The translations under genes were made by a program, and so were the position numbers. Source: Lycium barbarum (taxonomy: Eukaryota > Streptophyta > Magnoliopsida > Solanales > Solanaceae). From it: a DNA stretch of 64,000 nt. The notes under the pieces are model-generated. The model was given only the letters and a program-made list of their open reading frames with translations, searched no databases and was not told where the DNA came from. The number at the start of each line of letters is the position of its first letter. The stretch's first letter is position 1. The stretch covers positions 92,649,777 through 92,713,776 of the forward strand of contig NC_083338.1 in NCBI RefSeq assembly GCF_019175385.1, in the 5' to 3' direction. Below are positions 10,912-21,436 of the stretch, in pieces.

Positions 10912-13900
10912 TGTCACGACCCAACTAGGGGCCGTGACGAGTACCCGATACTTGTACCGAGCACCCCTTATCTATCATGTATAAACAGAGCCATATTTTT
11001 TTTTTTTTTTTGAACATTAATGAACATTAACATTAGCAGCGTCATTATGAACATAGACTAGTAAACTTCGTTAACACTTTATACAACAGCATTATCATGC
11101 CAAACATCATATATTTAGCTGTACCTGACTGACTGTACATAGCTGTCTACGAGCCTCTAGACATAGTATACTTATACATAGAAAGGGCCGAGTACTATCG
11201 TGCCCGAATGTACATATACAAAATAGTACCACTGAAGTGAAGCTCCGGAACAACTGGAGCACTGTAGAGTACTGCTGGTAAACTCCTAAAGATCAAGTCC
11301 ACCTGTCTGCTGACCTGCGCGGCATGAAACGCAGCGTCCACAAGAAGGGACGTCAGTACGAATAGTGTACCGAGTATGTAAGACATGGAAGATAACACAA
11401 GCAATAACATAGTGTATGATGAATAACGTCATGGAGTCATAGGACATAGAAAATAGAACTATTATCATGTCATGTATTATCATATCGTATCGTATCGTAT
11501 CATATCTTATCTTGTCTTATCGTAGCATGTCGCGTTATAGTATATCGTGTCATAGCATAGCATGTTATGGCGTGTCGTGTCATAGCATAGCGTGTCATAG
11601 CATGTCTTACCATAGCATAGCATGTCATAGCGTATCATATCATAGCATAGCTTGTCATATCATGTCATGTCGTGGCATATCATAGCATATCATATCGTAG
11701 CATAGCATGTCATAGCATATCGTATCATAGCATGTCTGGTCTTGACATAGTAGGTCATATCATAGCGCCGAACAATGTCGGCTCACCCACATAGCGCCGA
11801 TATGTACCGGCTCACCCATATATCCCGCGTCCGGGCACCCCGCGTCCGGGATGATAATCCAGCTGATCAGGTGGCAGCGAAACATATTTCCCTTCCCTTT
11901 CCCCTATGTATCCCTTTCCCCCCAGCCCAGGTTCATATACATAGCTTGTATACATATACATGTCTTATATACATTTACTTATCTTATATACATATACGTA
12001 TTTCATATACTTATACATATCTTATATACATATACATGTTTTATATATATATATATATATCATATAAGCACACAAGGGAGCCCAAGGAAGAAAAAAAATC
12101 ATGTATTCATCGGAGCGACGTAAGGTCGGTGACCTCCGATTACATCATGGAATACTAGTGATAACTCCGTCTCACCTTGAAGGAACAAGTATTTTAAGGC
12201 GAGACTATCAACGAAGAATAATATTACGGTAACCGTAGAATGAAATCGTGGGAATTATAGGTGACAGTCATAGGCGTTGGAGTCTTAGAAAATAAAGTTA
12301 TAGCTAGGAAATATAAATACGATTCAAAAATTAGTTTATCACTTTCATTGTTTACATAAGATACTTAGCTTAGTCATAGAGTCGTTCCGGTCGTACTGAT
12401 CGTAAGTACACTCTCTCGTCTAACATTGTCATTATCATTATCACCGTAGAAGCATTCTCGTTAGAGTGGTCATAGTACTTATCATTAGCGACGACATCGA
12501 GATCAAAGGCCCCCTTTGGATTCGCTTCAAATAAGTCAACCGAGACTATAGGAAAATCCGGGGGTAACGGGCCCACCTCTGGCCGGATGAGGTAGCGTAT
12601 ACGATTTACGTATGTTATGTGTCATAGCGTTACTTGTGAGGGTCTTAGGGTAATCGGGTCCCATTTATACAAGTTCTAAGGGCGTAGGAGGTTTTTCCAA
12701 CAATTGGCACACTTTCTATTTCAATTCTATTGAACAAAAAGTGGAAAACTTTAGGTGCGGATTCCGGGGAACCGAGTTGTCCCCGAGGCTCGTACCCAAC
12801 CTATTACAACTAAGACATGCCATAGAAAGAAGGGTGAAGCCTTACATACCTCTTTCCGCTCCTTTAGCTATTCCAAATTCACGTCACAATTTCGTCAAAA
12901 TCTGCGAATTGGTCATTTTTACCAAAACTTCCATTAGTATACTTAGAGTCAAAACCTTAAGGAAACATTTTTGCTACCGAAATTTTGGCAGCATTTCCCC
13001 TGTAAATATACCATCCTCGACATTCAATTTAGTCAAATCCTCATCAAACACAATCCGGGAATTCAAACCCGGCCAAACTATTAACATAACTCAACAATCG
13101 CACTAACAATTCACATATTTCCTTCAATATACATAATCTCCCAATTATCAATACTTCCAAAGTTATCAAACCTTTATTTGCGATATGAAATCTACGATGA
13201 TTACAACTTCATTTTTATTATTGAATCCATGATAACAACAATCAAACACTACATAAAAATCAATTCGATAGTCCAACACAACAACACTACATTCGGCCAC
13301 CATTATCAATCAACACAACAACCAAAATACTAACTAGCACTTGCTTACCATTTCTTCATGCTTCAACACATATACACTACTATACATACAATATACACGG
13401 CCATACACACACCATATACCTCACGGCCACAACACAACATCAATATTCTCCAAACTCATTCAATTTCCATTTTCCACATATCATTCACAACAATAACAAC
13501 CAAACACTAGTTAAAACAATTGAAGCATGGCTCCTACACATACATATATGTACACGGCCATATACTATATTTATCTCCTTCATGAATTTCATCCATTTTT
13601 GCATACTACAACACATATAACCCATGTATAACACATAAAACAAGGTTAGAATTTACCTTTGTTCTTCAACTTCTGACTTGCTTATCTCTTGGCAACTTAT
13701 ATGATTTTGAATCTTTCTTGCTCCAACAACAACTCTACCTTGTTAAGCACCCTCCACTTAGTAGGAAATGATTTTTGGAAGAATTTTATCAATTTTTTCC
13801 TTGTGGATCTTACTATGGCCGAATCTTGCTTGCCTTTGTCCTTCAAGTTTTCCTTCTTGAACCTTCTTGAATTGTAGAGTAGTAAATTAGTCTTCTTTTG

Positions 13901-14358
13901 CAAGACTTGAACACATTTATACACACAAATGGGCACATGGCCGGTCATGTGCCCCCTATTTTCCACTAATTTCTTTAAATTGTTCAAGATTATCCTTTAA
14001 GGCTTCAAATTTGCATAGTCTCTTGACTTGGTCAACTTTTGCCCACATGTGCATGTCTTGCAATATAATATAATCTCATGTCCCCTTTTTATGGTCTAAA
14101 TCAATTGGCCAACATGGCCTTTTCATGAAGGCCTTTTGAAATTACCATTTTGCCCTTAGACCTTTGCGTGATTACCTTGAGTCATTTCATGAATTTCTTC
14201 CTTCACCCTTAATATTTCTCAATAATTCCGTGCTAATAATACCCATAAACAATATTCATAGTCCATTCATATTTAAAATAACCTTGAGAAATAGTCACTT
14301 CCTTAACTCCCCGCGATTACCTCAAACTATCTGAACGTTCAAAATGCGGGCTATAACA
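10912..14358 (-). mobile_element. Element A 3' LTR
   Basis: 3447 bp. Minus-strand ends are TGTTATAGCCCGC ... GGGTCGTGACA. It shares the modules seen in other Tekay-like LTRs: donor-like AAAGGTAAATTC (near 13655), a palindrome around CCGAAATTTTGG (near 12978-12990), GGTATGTAAGGC (near 12843), GACGTAAGGTC (12118-12128), two CCCGCGTCCGGG copies (11824 and 11838), and the CAGTACA/ACTGACGTCC module (11348-11380). A 96-codon minus-strand ORF at 13697-13987 recurs in the other LTR. It shows no recognisable domain and I do not call it a gene. Confidence 0.93.
11467..11760. repeat. Degenerate TCATAGCA / TCGTA simple-sequence tract (also 17342-17640)
   Basis: About 290 bp of short, degenerate units built from CATAGCATGTCATAGC and TATCGTATCG-like words. 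It is present in both LTRs of element A with a few substitutions between copies. It explains the low-complexity ORFs in this part, which are not genes. Confidence 0.85.
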
Positions 14359-14394
14359 TCCTCCCTCCCTTTAGAACATTCGTCCTCGAATGTT
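14359..14394 (-). promoter_or_regulatory. Element A polypurine tract and adjacent hairpin
   Basis: On the minus strand the run TAAAGGGAGGGAGGA lies directly before the 3' LTR start TGTTATAGCC, the expected place for plus-strand priming in reverse transcription. Just upstream is a perfect inverted repeat, AACATTCG and CGAATGTT separated by 4 nt (14375-14394). The same hairpin is next to the polypurine tract of element C. Confidence 0.85.
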
Positions 14395-15167
14395 AAACTG
14401 GCCTCATACATAGTATAGTACTTCGGGGGAGGTCTCCTTTGTAGATGCCTCATGTCACTTAACATGTCCACCTTAGGAGCTTAGGTTGCCCTCTTTGCGA
14501 TCTTCACAGTTGTAATTCCTCCTTCGTGGCGTCTGCCGCGTCTATCCCCTCACTAGACATGTTCCCGCACACCGCCTTATCATGAATTCCTTGCATTAGA
14601 TAGTGTGGACTTAATATCGGTCTCACCCTGTGACATCTGTACTTTTCTCCTTCGTTCCCAAAGCTTTCTGTTGTCATGGCTCCCCCTTTCTTGTTAGTTT
14701 AGTCCGTCTCGGCCTATATGACTCGTATGGGGTTTCTAACCACTTTCCACACCCCAATTTACTTTGACCTGCCTACTCTTACACTCGCCTCTTGTTTTCA
14801 CATTTACGAAATTTTCAGCATATTTCCCAGGGGTCACCCATCGTGGAATTACTCCCACCTGAGCACGCTTAACCTAGAAACTTTAATGCATTTCAGTGTC
14901 TCGGTGTTAGTATTTTTACTTCCGCTTCACCGTACTGCCTACATCACATAATGTGGGGCAGGTTGGGGTCTCGGCAATGTTCGAACGCACTCATAGCGCA
15001 TATTTCTCTTTTAATGACTATTTTAGCCTTCGAGGTCACTAATGTTCACTTTTTACTCGTGTGTACGGTTGCTTTTGTCCTGAATTTTCCCGAATTCTTT
15101 ATATGTTCCGCAATACACGGGACGGTGCAAGATAAAGAAAAATCCAATTCAATTTAACTCCCATATA
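14395..15167 (-). other. Element A non-coding region between gag and 3' LTR
   Basis: About 770 bp with no convincing ORF on the minus strand. In related complete elements this position would follow pol. It holds a 5S-rRNA-like stretch (14822-14880). Nothing resembling protease, RT, RNase H or integrase remains, so the internal deletion or replacement is complete rather than a decayed pol. Confidence 0.75.
14822..14880 (-). promoter_or_regulatory. 5S-rRNA-like internal control region inside element A
   Basis: On the minus strand GTTAAGCGTGCT (5S A-box, 12/12 to the plant consensus as I know it) is followed after exactly 19 nt, as in 5S rRNA, by GATGGGTGACC and then CCTGGGAA (C-box, with one base missing between the two words). 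The flanks do not resemble the 5' third of 5S. In 5S genes these boxes bind TFIIIA and recruit RNA polymerase III. Whether they are active here is unknown. Cassandra elements also carry 5S sequence, but in their LTRs and without gag. Confidence 0.8.
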
Positions 15168-16586
15168 TTATAGAAAAGATGCCGGAAGTGTACCTGTGGC
15201 CGCGTCGGTGGAAGGTCCAGTATCCTGCCGCCCTGTCAATGCATATATGCGGCGTGAAGGACCGGCTGAGCTAGGCGTCCCTCCTCTGCCTCGGCCACGA
15301 CTTGCTGGAGCCTGGAAGGCCTGTCCCGGAGGGCGCACGGACGGTGACGAATCCACAGCTGATCCGGCAGGCTGGACTCTGCTTCCCTCATTCCTTAGCG
15401 GACAATCTCGCATCAAATGGTCGGTCCATCCGCAAGCATAACATGCACCTGTGTCCCGGTAACACTGTCCCGAGTGTGGCCTGCCACACCGAGTACACCG
15501 TGGCGGGGGTGGCATCATCCTGCCAGAATCATCCCTATACTGGGATCCTGAAGCTCTAGTGCCCTGACCCGCTCCCGAATCATTAGAACGGTCAAATCTC
15601 CTATCCGCAATTCGAGGAGGTGCACTGGCCGCCGGTTGGTCTGAGTACCTGAATTGCCCCTGTGCCTGTCCCCCTCTGTACTCGCTCCTAGTCCTGGAAA
15701 ACCTGCCCCTTTTTCTGGGACCCCTATCCGGATAACGCTCCTCTCTCCGTGGCTGATATTGTTCCTCCAGATTTTGGGCGTGGGCCTGGATGCGGGTAAT
15801 AGTCATCCCATCCTGGAGTGAAGCCGTCAAGCATTCCTTCACCAAATGTGGCCCTAGCCCACTCACAAATCGGTGTACATGATCTCCCCTATCAGCTATC
15901 ATGGCTGGGGCATACCTGGCTAATGAGTTAAAACGGAGGCTGTATTCTCGAACGCTCATATTTCCCTGTCTCAGGTTCAAGAACATATCGGCTCGAGCCC
16001 GTCGAACCTCTGGCGGTAGGAAATGTCGTAGGAATGCCTCAGTGAACTCCTGCCAAACCGGAGGGGGTGCATTTGCTCCCCTCGATGATATCCAGTTACC
16101 GTACCACAGAACTGCCACATCCCGCAGCCTGTATGAAGCCAACTCCACGGACTCCGTATCCGAAGCATGTATAATTCTCAGAGTCCTCAGCATCTCGTCC
16201 ATGAAACTCTGCGGGTCCTCCTCTGGTTTTGATCCATAGAACTCTGGCGGCTTCAGGGTAATAAAGTCTCGGGCCCTTGCGCTTACCGCCCTGTCTCCCG
16301 TGTCTATATCTTGCCGCTGAGCTTGTGCGGCAACTAACTGGGTCAATAACTGGATGGCCTCTGCCATCTGCTGGCCCGGAGCTGCTGGCGGTGGAACTGG
16401 GGGTGCGGGGGCTGGAGCTGGAACTCTTCCCTGCTCTGCTGGTGCATGGGGAGCAGGAACGGTCTGAGGGGGAGCCTCATTATGAGATTCTTCTTCTTCT
16501 AGCTCCCGTTCAACTCTGCTGGCCGCCACTCTCTTGGCTTTCTCGGCCATCGTAGCCTTTTTCTTCGGCGGCATTACTGGAACCAT
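15168..16586 (-). CDS. gag: Element A Gag polyprotein, intact
   Basis: Retrotransposon Gag of the Tekay type, 472 codons uninterrupted. I prefer the second ATG (16574, MPPKKK), the start used by sister elements, which gives 468 residues. It would form the particle that packages element RNA. Order: basic N-terminus (5-28), acidic then Pro/Ala-rich linker (28-72), Retrotrans_gag core (about 118-275, with PPEFYGSKPEEDP and LPPEVRRARADMFLNLRQGN), Arg-rich linker (280-345), then two knuckles, C364-C367-H371-C375 (CX2CX3HX3C) and C382-C385-H390-C395 (CX2CX4HX4C). It ends at RIYALTGRQD...GTLPASFL, just where protease begins in relatives. It is GC-richer and more intact than any other ORF in the window. 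Confidence 0.93.
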   Translation of the reverse strand: MVPVMPPKKKATMAEKAKRVAASRVERELEEEESHNEAPPQTVPAPHAPAEQGRVPAPAPAPPVPPPAAPGQQMAEAIQLLTQLVAAQAQRQDIDTGDRAVSARARDFITLKPPEFYGSKPEEDPQSFMDEMLRTLRIIHASDTESVELASYRLRDVAVLWYGNWISSRGANAPPPVWQEFTEAFLRHFLPPEVRRARADMFLNLRQGNMSVREYSLRFNSLARYAPAMIADRGDHVHRFVSGLGPHLVKECLTASLQDGMTITRIQAHAQNLEEQYQPRREERYPDRGPRKRGRFSRTRSEYRGGQAQGQFRYSDQPAASAPPRIADRRFDRSNDSGAGQGTRASGSQYRDDSGRMMPPPPRCTRCGRPHSGQCYRDTGACYACGWTDHLMRDCPLRNEGSRVQPAGSAVDSSPSVRPPGQAFQAPASRGRGRGGTPSSAGPSRRIYALTGRQDTGPSTDAATGTLPASFL

Positions 16587-16771
16587 AACGTAGGATTAGG
16601 AAAGGAATGTGGAAGCCTGGTAGCATAGCTCTATCGCACGATCTTAGAATGCAAAGAAGGTCACATTTCCTAAATGCCCTGTAGCCTCCCGTCTATAAGT
16701 GTGGCGCGCTACACACCCATAAACAAGACTCTACTGGACACGGCTCGTAGACATACCCCTAGGACCGAACT

Positions 16772-16783
16772 GCTCTGATACCA
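16772..16783 (-). promoter_or_regulatory. Element A primer binding site (initiator tRNA-Met)
   Basis: The minus strand reads TGGTATCAGAGC, complementary to the 3' end of plant initiator tRNA-Met. It lies 4 nt after the 5' LTR end (GTGACA). It primes minus-strand DNA synthesis. Confidence 0.93.
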
Positions 16784-16787
16784 CTTC

Positions 16788-19700
16788 TGTCACGACCCAA
16801 CTAGGGGCCGTGACGAGTACCCGATACTTGTACCGAGCACCCCTTATCTATCATGTATAAACAGAGCCATATTTTTTTTTTTTTTTGAACATTAATGAAC
16901 ATTAACATTAGCAGCGTCATTATGAACATAGACTAGTAAACTTCGTTAACACTTTATACAACAGCATTATCATGCCAAACATCATATATTTAGCTGTACC
17001 TGACTGACTGTACATAGCTGTCTACGAGCCTCTAGACATAGTATACTTATACATAGAAAGGGCCGAGTACTATCGTGCCCGAATGTACATATACAAAATA
17101 GTACCACTGAAGTGAAGCTCCGGAACAACTGGAGCACTGTAGAGTACTGCTGGTAAACTCCTAAAGATCAAGTCCACCTGTCTGCTGACCTGCGCGGCAT
17201 GAAACGCAGCGTCCACAAGAAGGGACGTCAGTACGAATAGTGTACCGAGTATGTAAGACATGGAAGATAACACAAGCAATAACATAGTGTATGATGAATA
17301 ACGTCATGTAGTCATAGGACATAGAAAATAGAACTATTATCATGTCATGTATTATCATATCGTATCGTATCGTATCATATCTTATCTTGTCTTGTCGTAG
17401 CATGTCGCGTTATAGTATATCGTGTCATAGCATAGCATGTTATGGCGTGTCGTGTCATAGCATAGCGTGTCATAGCATGTCTTACCATAGCATAGCATGT
17501 CATAGCGTATCATATCATAGCATAGCTTGTCATATCATGTCATGTCGTGGCATATCATAGCATATCATATCGTAGCATAGCATGTCATAGCATATCTTAT
17601 CATAGCATGTCTGGTCTTGACATAGTAGGTCATATCATAGCGCCGAACAATGTCGGCTCACCCACATAGCGCCGATATGTACCGGCTCACCCATATATCC
17701 CGCGTCCGGGCACCCCGCGTCCGGGATGATAATCCAGCTGATCAGGTGGCAGCGAAACATATTTCCCTTCCCTTTCCCCTATGTATCCCTTTCCCCCCAG
17801 CCCAGGTTCATATACATAGCTTGTATACATATACATGTCTTATATACATTTACTTATCTTATATACATATACGTATTTCATATACTTATACATATCTTAT
17901 ATACATATACATGTTTTATATATATATATATATCATATAAGCACACAAGGGAGCCCAAGGAAGAAAAAAAATCATGTATTCATCGGAGCGACGTAAGGTC
18001 GGTGACCTCCGATTACATCATGGAATGCTAGTGATAACTCCGTCTCACCTTGAAGGAACAAGTATTTTAAGGCGAGACTATCAACGAAGAATAATATTAC
18101 GGTAACCGTAGAATGAAATCGTGGGAATTATAGGTGACAGTCATAGGCGTTGGAGTCTTAGAAAATTAAGTTATAGCTAGGAAATATAAATACGATTCAA
18201 AAATTAGTTTATCACTTTCATTGTTTACATAAGATACTTAGCTTAGTCATAGAGTCGTTCCGGTCGTACTGATCGTAAGTACACTCTCTCGTCTAACATT
18301 GTCATTATCATTATCACCGTAGAAGCATTCTCGTTAGAGTGGTCATAGTACTTATCATTAGCGACGACATCGAGATCAAAGGCCCCCTTTGGATTCGCTT
18401 CAAATAAGTCAACCGAGACTATAGGAAAATCCGGGGGTAACGGGCCCACCTCTGGCCGGATGAGGTAGCGTATACGATTTACGTATGTTATGTGTCATAG
18501 CGTTACTTGTGAGGGTCTTAGGGTAATCGGGTCCCATTTATACAAGTTCTAAGGGCGTAGGAGGTTTTTCCAACAATTGGCACACTTTCTATTTCAATTC
18601 TATTGAACAAAAAGTGGAAAACTTTAGGTGCGGATTCCGGGGAACCGAGTTGTCCCCGAGGCTCGTACCCAACCTATTACAACTAAGACATGCCATAGAA
18701 AGAAGGGTGAAGCCTTACATACCTCTTTCCGCTCCTTTAGCTATTCCAAATTCACGTCACAATTTCGTCAAAATCTGCGAATTGGTCATTTTTACCAAAA
18801 CTTCCATTAGTATACTTAGAGTCAAAACCTTAAGGAAACATTTTTGCTACCGAAATTTCGGCAGCATTTCCCCTGTAAATATACCATCCTCGACATTCAA
18901 TTTAGTCAAATCCTCATCAAACACAATCCGGGAATTCAAACCCGGCCAAACTATTAACATAACTCAACAATCGCACTAACAATTCACATATTTCCTTCAA
19001 TATACATAATCTCCCAATTATCAATACTTCCAAAGTTATCAAACCTTTATTTGCGATATGAAATCTACGATGATTACAACTTCATTTTTATTATTGAATC
19101 CATGATAACAACAATCAAACACTACATAAAAATCAATTCGATAGTCCAACACAACAACACTACATTCGGCCACCATTATCAATCAACACAACAACCAAAA
19201 TACTAACTAGCACTTGCTTACCATTTCTTCATGCTTCAACACATATACACTACTATACATACAATATACACGGCCATACACACACCATATACCTCACGGC
19301 CACAACACAACATCAATATTCTCCAAACTCATTCAATTTCCATTTTCCACATATCATTCACAACAATAACAACCAAACACTAGTTAAAACAATTGAAGCA
19401 TGGCTCCTACACATACATATATGTACACGGCCATATACTATATTTATCTCCTTCATGAATTTCATCCATTTTTGCATACTACAACACATATAACCCATGT
19501 ATAACACATAAAACAAGGTTAGAATTTACCTTTGTTCTTCAACTTCTCACTTGCTTATCTCTTGGCAACTTATATGATTTTGAATCTTTCTTGCTCCAAC
19601 AACAACTCTACCTTGTTAAGCACCCTCCACTTAGTAGGAAATGATTTTTGGAAGAATTTTATCAATTTTTTCCTTGTGGATCTTACTATGGCCGAATCTT

Positions 19701-20231
19701 GCTTGCCTTTGTCCTTCAAGTTTTCCTTCTTGAACCTTCTTGAATTGTAGAGTAGTAAATTAGTCTTCTTTTGCAAGACTTGAACACATTTATACACACA
19801 AATGGGCACATGGCCGGTCATGTGCCCCCTATTTTCCACTAATTTCTTTAAATTGTTCAAGATTATCCTTTAAGGCTTCAAATTTGCATAGTCTCTTGAC
19901 TTGGTCAACTTTTGCCCACATGTGCATGTCTTGCAATATAATATAATCTCATGTCCCCTTTTTATGGTCTAAATCAATTGGCCAACATGGCCTTTTCATG
20001 AAGGCCTTGTGAAATTACCATTTTGCCCTTAGACCTTTGCGTGATTACCTTGAGTCATTTCATGAATTTCTTCCTTCACCCTTAATATTTCTCAATAATT
20101 CCGTGCTAATAATACCCATAAACAATATTCATAGTCCATTCATATTTAAAATAACCTTGAGAAATAGTCACTTCCTTAACTCCCCGCGATTACCTCAAAC
20201 TATCTGAACGTTCAAAATGCGGGCTATAACA
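16788..20231 (-). mobile_element. Element A 5' LTR
   Basis: 3444 bp, nearly identical to the copy at 10912-14358. Visible differences include G/T near 17309, A/G near 17395, T/G near 17597, TA-repeat length near 17920-17935, A/G near 18027, T/C near 18858 and G/C near 19546. Here the palindrome at 18847-18868 reads CTACCGAAATTTCGGCAG, nearly perfect. It ends CTATAACA at 20231, followed by target duplication ATTGA. Confidence 0.93.
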
Positions 20232-20660
20232 ATTGACTTAGGCCCCGGTTCTAACACTTCCAAAAGGATCAGAGGGCTATGTTGTCTATTATGATGCCTC
20301 AAGCATTGGACTGGGTTGTGTACTTATGCAACACGATAAAGTTATTGCTTATGCTTTAAGACAGTTGAAGAAACATGAGAAAAACTACCCAACCCATAAT
20401 CAAGAATTGGATGCGGTGATTCATGCGTTTAAAATGTGGAGGCATTATTTTTATGGCGTTCATGTTGATATTTATGCAGACCATAAGAGTCTCCAGTATA
20501 TTTTCAAGCAGAAGGAGTTGAATTTGCAGCAAACGCTATGGTTGGAGTTATTGAAAGATTATGATGTTAGTATTTTATATCATCCTGGAAAGGCGAATGT
20601 AGTAGCTGTTGCTCTGGTAGTTTATTTGATGTTCAGCCAGATAATAGGAAGTTAGCTCGC
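20232..20660 (+). pseudogene. pol: H1 pol part 2: RNase H
   Basis: H1 pol resumes after the ATTGA duplication. The RNase H domain shows [20 protein letters not shown], then [15 protein letters not shown] and [20 protein letters not shown]. The last catalytic aspartate is gone: VVADALSRR in sister copies reads VVAVALVV here. A TAG at about 20249 and a stop at 20653 break the frame. RNase H would remove genomic RNA during reverse transcription. This copy is dead. Confidence 0.85.
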
Positions 20661-20769
20661 GAGCTTCAATAGCTAGCCAACCTAGGAGTTAGCTTGATGG
20701 GCTCAAGTAATACAGGAGTACCTATCCCGGGTTCAGCTGTCTCATCTTTAGTAGTTGAGGTGAAAGAGC

Positions 20770-21436
20770 ACTAGTATGAGGATCTTATGCTAATTCATTA
20801 TAGGGATACATTCCCTCAGAAGAAGAAGTCACCATTTGAGATTCCTGTTGATGGAGTTCTTAGATACCAAGACAAATTGTGTGTTCCTAATATTGCAGGG
20901 TTACGCCGCCAGATATTGAAAGAAGCCTATTATTCACTTTATTTTGTTCATCTAGGAGAGACAAAGATGTATCATGATATTAAGTCAATTTATTGGTGGG
21001 ATGGAATGATGAAAGACATAGCAAAATTCGTAGCTCAATTCCCTAACTGTCAGTAGGTGAAGATCGAGCATCAAAAGCTTGGTGGATTGCTACAAGCTAT
21101 GGAGATTCCGACTTGGAAATGGAAAATAATTAATATGGATTTCATTACAGGCTTGCCTCGTTCTCAGCGTAAGTATGATTCCATGTGGGTAATTGTAGAT
21201 AGACTCAAAATGTTAGCTCATTTTCTGCTGGTTAAAATTACGTACTCAGCTGACGATTATGCGAAGCTTTATATCAAGGAGATAGTACGACTTCATGGTA
21301 TTCCGGTAGCCATTATCTCTAACAGAGGTGCGTAGTTTACAACTAACTTCTGGAAGTCTTTTCAACAGGGTTTGGGGACTCAGGTGAGTCTTAGCACAAC
21401 ATTTAACCCCCAGACTGATGGACAAGCTGAGCGCAC
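20770..21436 (+). pseudogene. pol: H1 pol part 3: integrase, N-terminal part
   Basis: Integrase zinc-finger region with two ligands lost (AYYSLYFVHLGETKMYHD where HYS is expected, and QFPNCQ in place of QCPNCQ), then the core with NMDFITGLP (first Asp kept) and ISNRGA followed by a stop where ITDRGAQFT is normal (second Asp changed to Asn). Stops occur at 21054 and 21333. The glutamate motif DGQAER is reached at about 21417-21434, where element B is inserted. Integrase would insert the cDNA; this one lacks active-site residues. Confidence 0.85.

Larger units (their letters stand above)
10912..20231 (-). mobile_element. Element A: gag-only (TR-GAG-like) LTR retrotransposon, 9320 bp
   Basis: A complete element with perfect 5-bp target duplication ATTGA (10907-10911 and 20232-20236) inside H1 pol. 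Two LTRs of about 3.44 kb flank only 2429 bp of internal DNA. Minus-strand order is 5' LTR (20231-16788), primer site, intact gag ORF, a non-coding stretch with 5S-like sequence, polypurine tract, 3' LTR (14358-10912). Protease, RT, RNase H and integrase are absent, so it must borrow pol. Only about nine differences between LTRs were visible by eye, which implies recent insertion. The known class with this layout is TR-GAG. Confidence 0.93.

Noticed and set aside
11467..11760. Possible CRISPR-like or satellite array from the regular TCATAGCA words
   Set aside because: Units are short and degenerate with no spacers; it is simple-sequence DNA in an LTR.
11775..12158. 127-codon plus-strand ORF rich in Tyr/Ile
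   Set aside because: Produced by a TATACA-rich simple tract in the A LTR; antisense to the element and low complexity.
13697..13987. 96-codon minus-strand ORF in the A 3' LTR, repeated at 19570-19860
   Set aside because: Identical because both lie in nearly identical LTRs; composition is Lys/Leu-rich from AT-rich U3 DNA, no domain, no start context. Not called a gene.
14822..14880. A genuine 5S rRNA gene
   Set aside because: Only the internal control region matches; the 5' third and both ends of 5S are missing and no tandem array is present.
15901..16555. Plus-strand ORFs of 92-112 codons opposite element A gag
   Set aside because: Shadows of the intact minus-strand gag ORF, whose motifs are clear.
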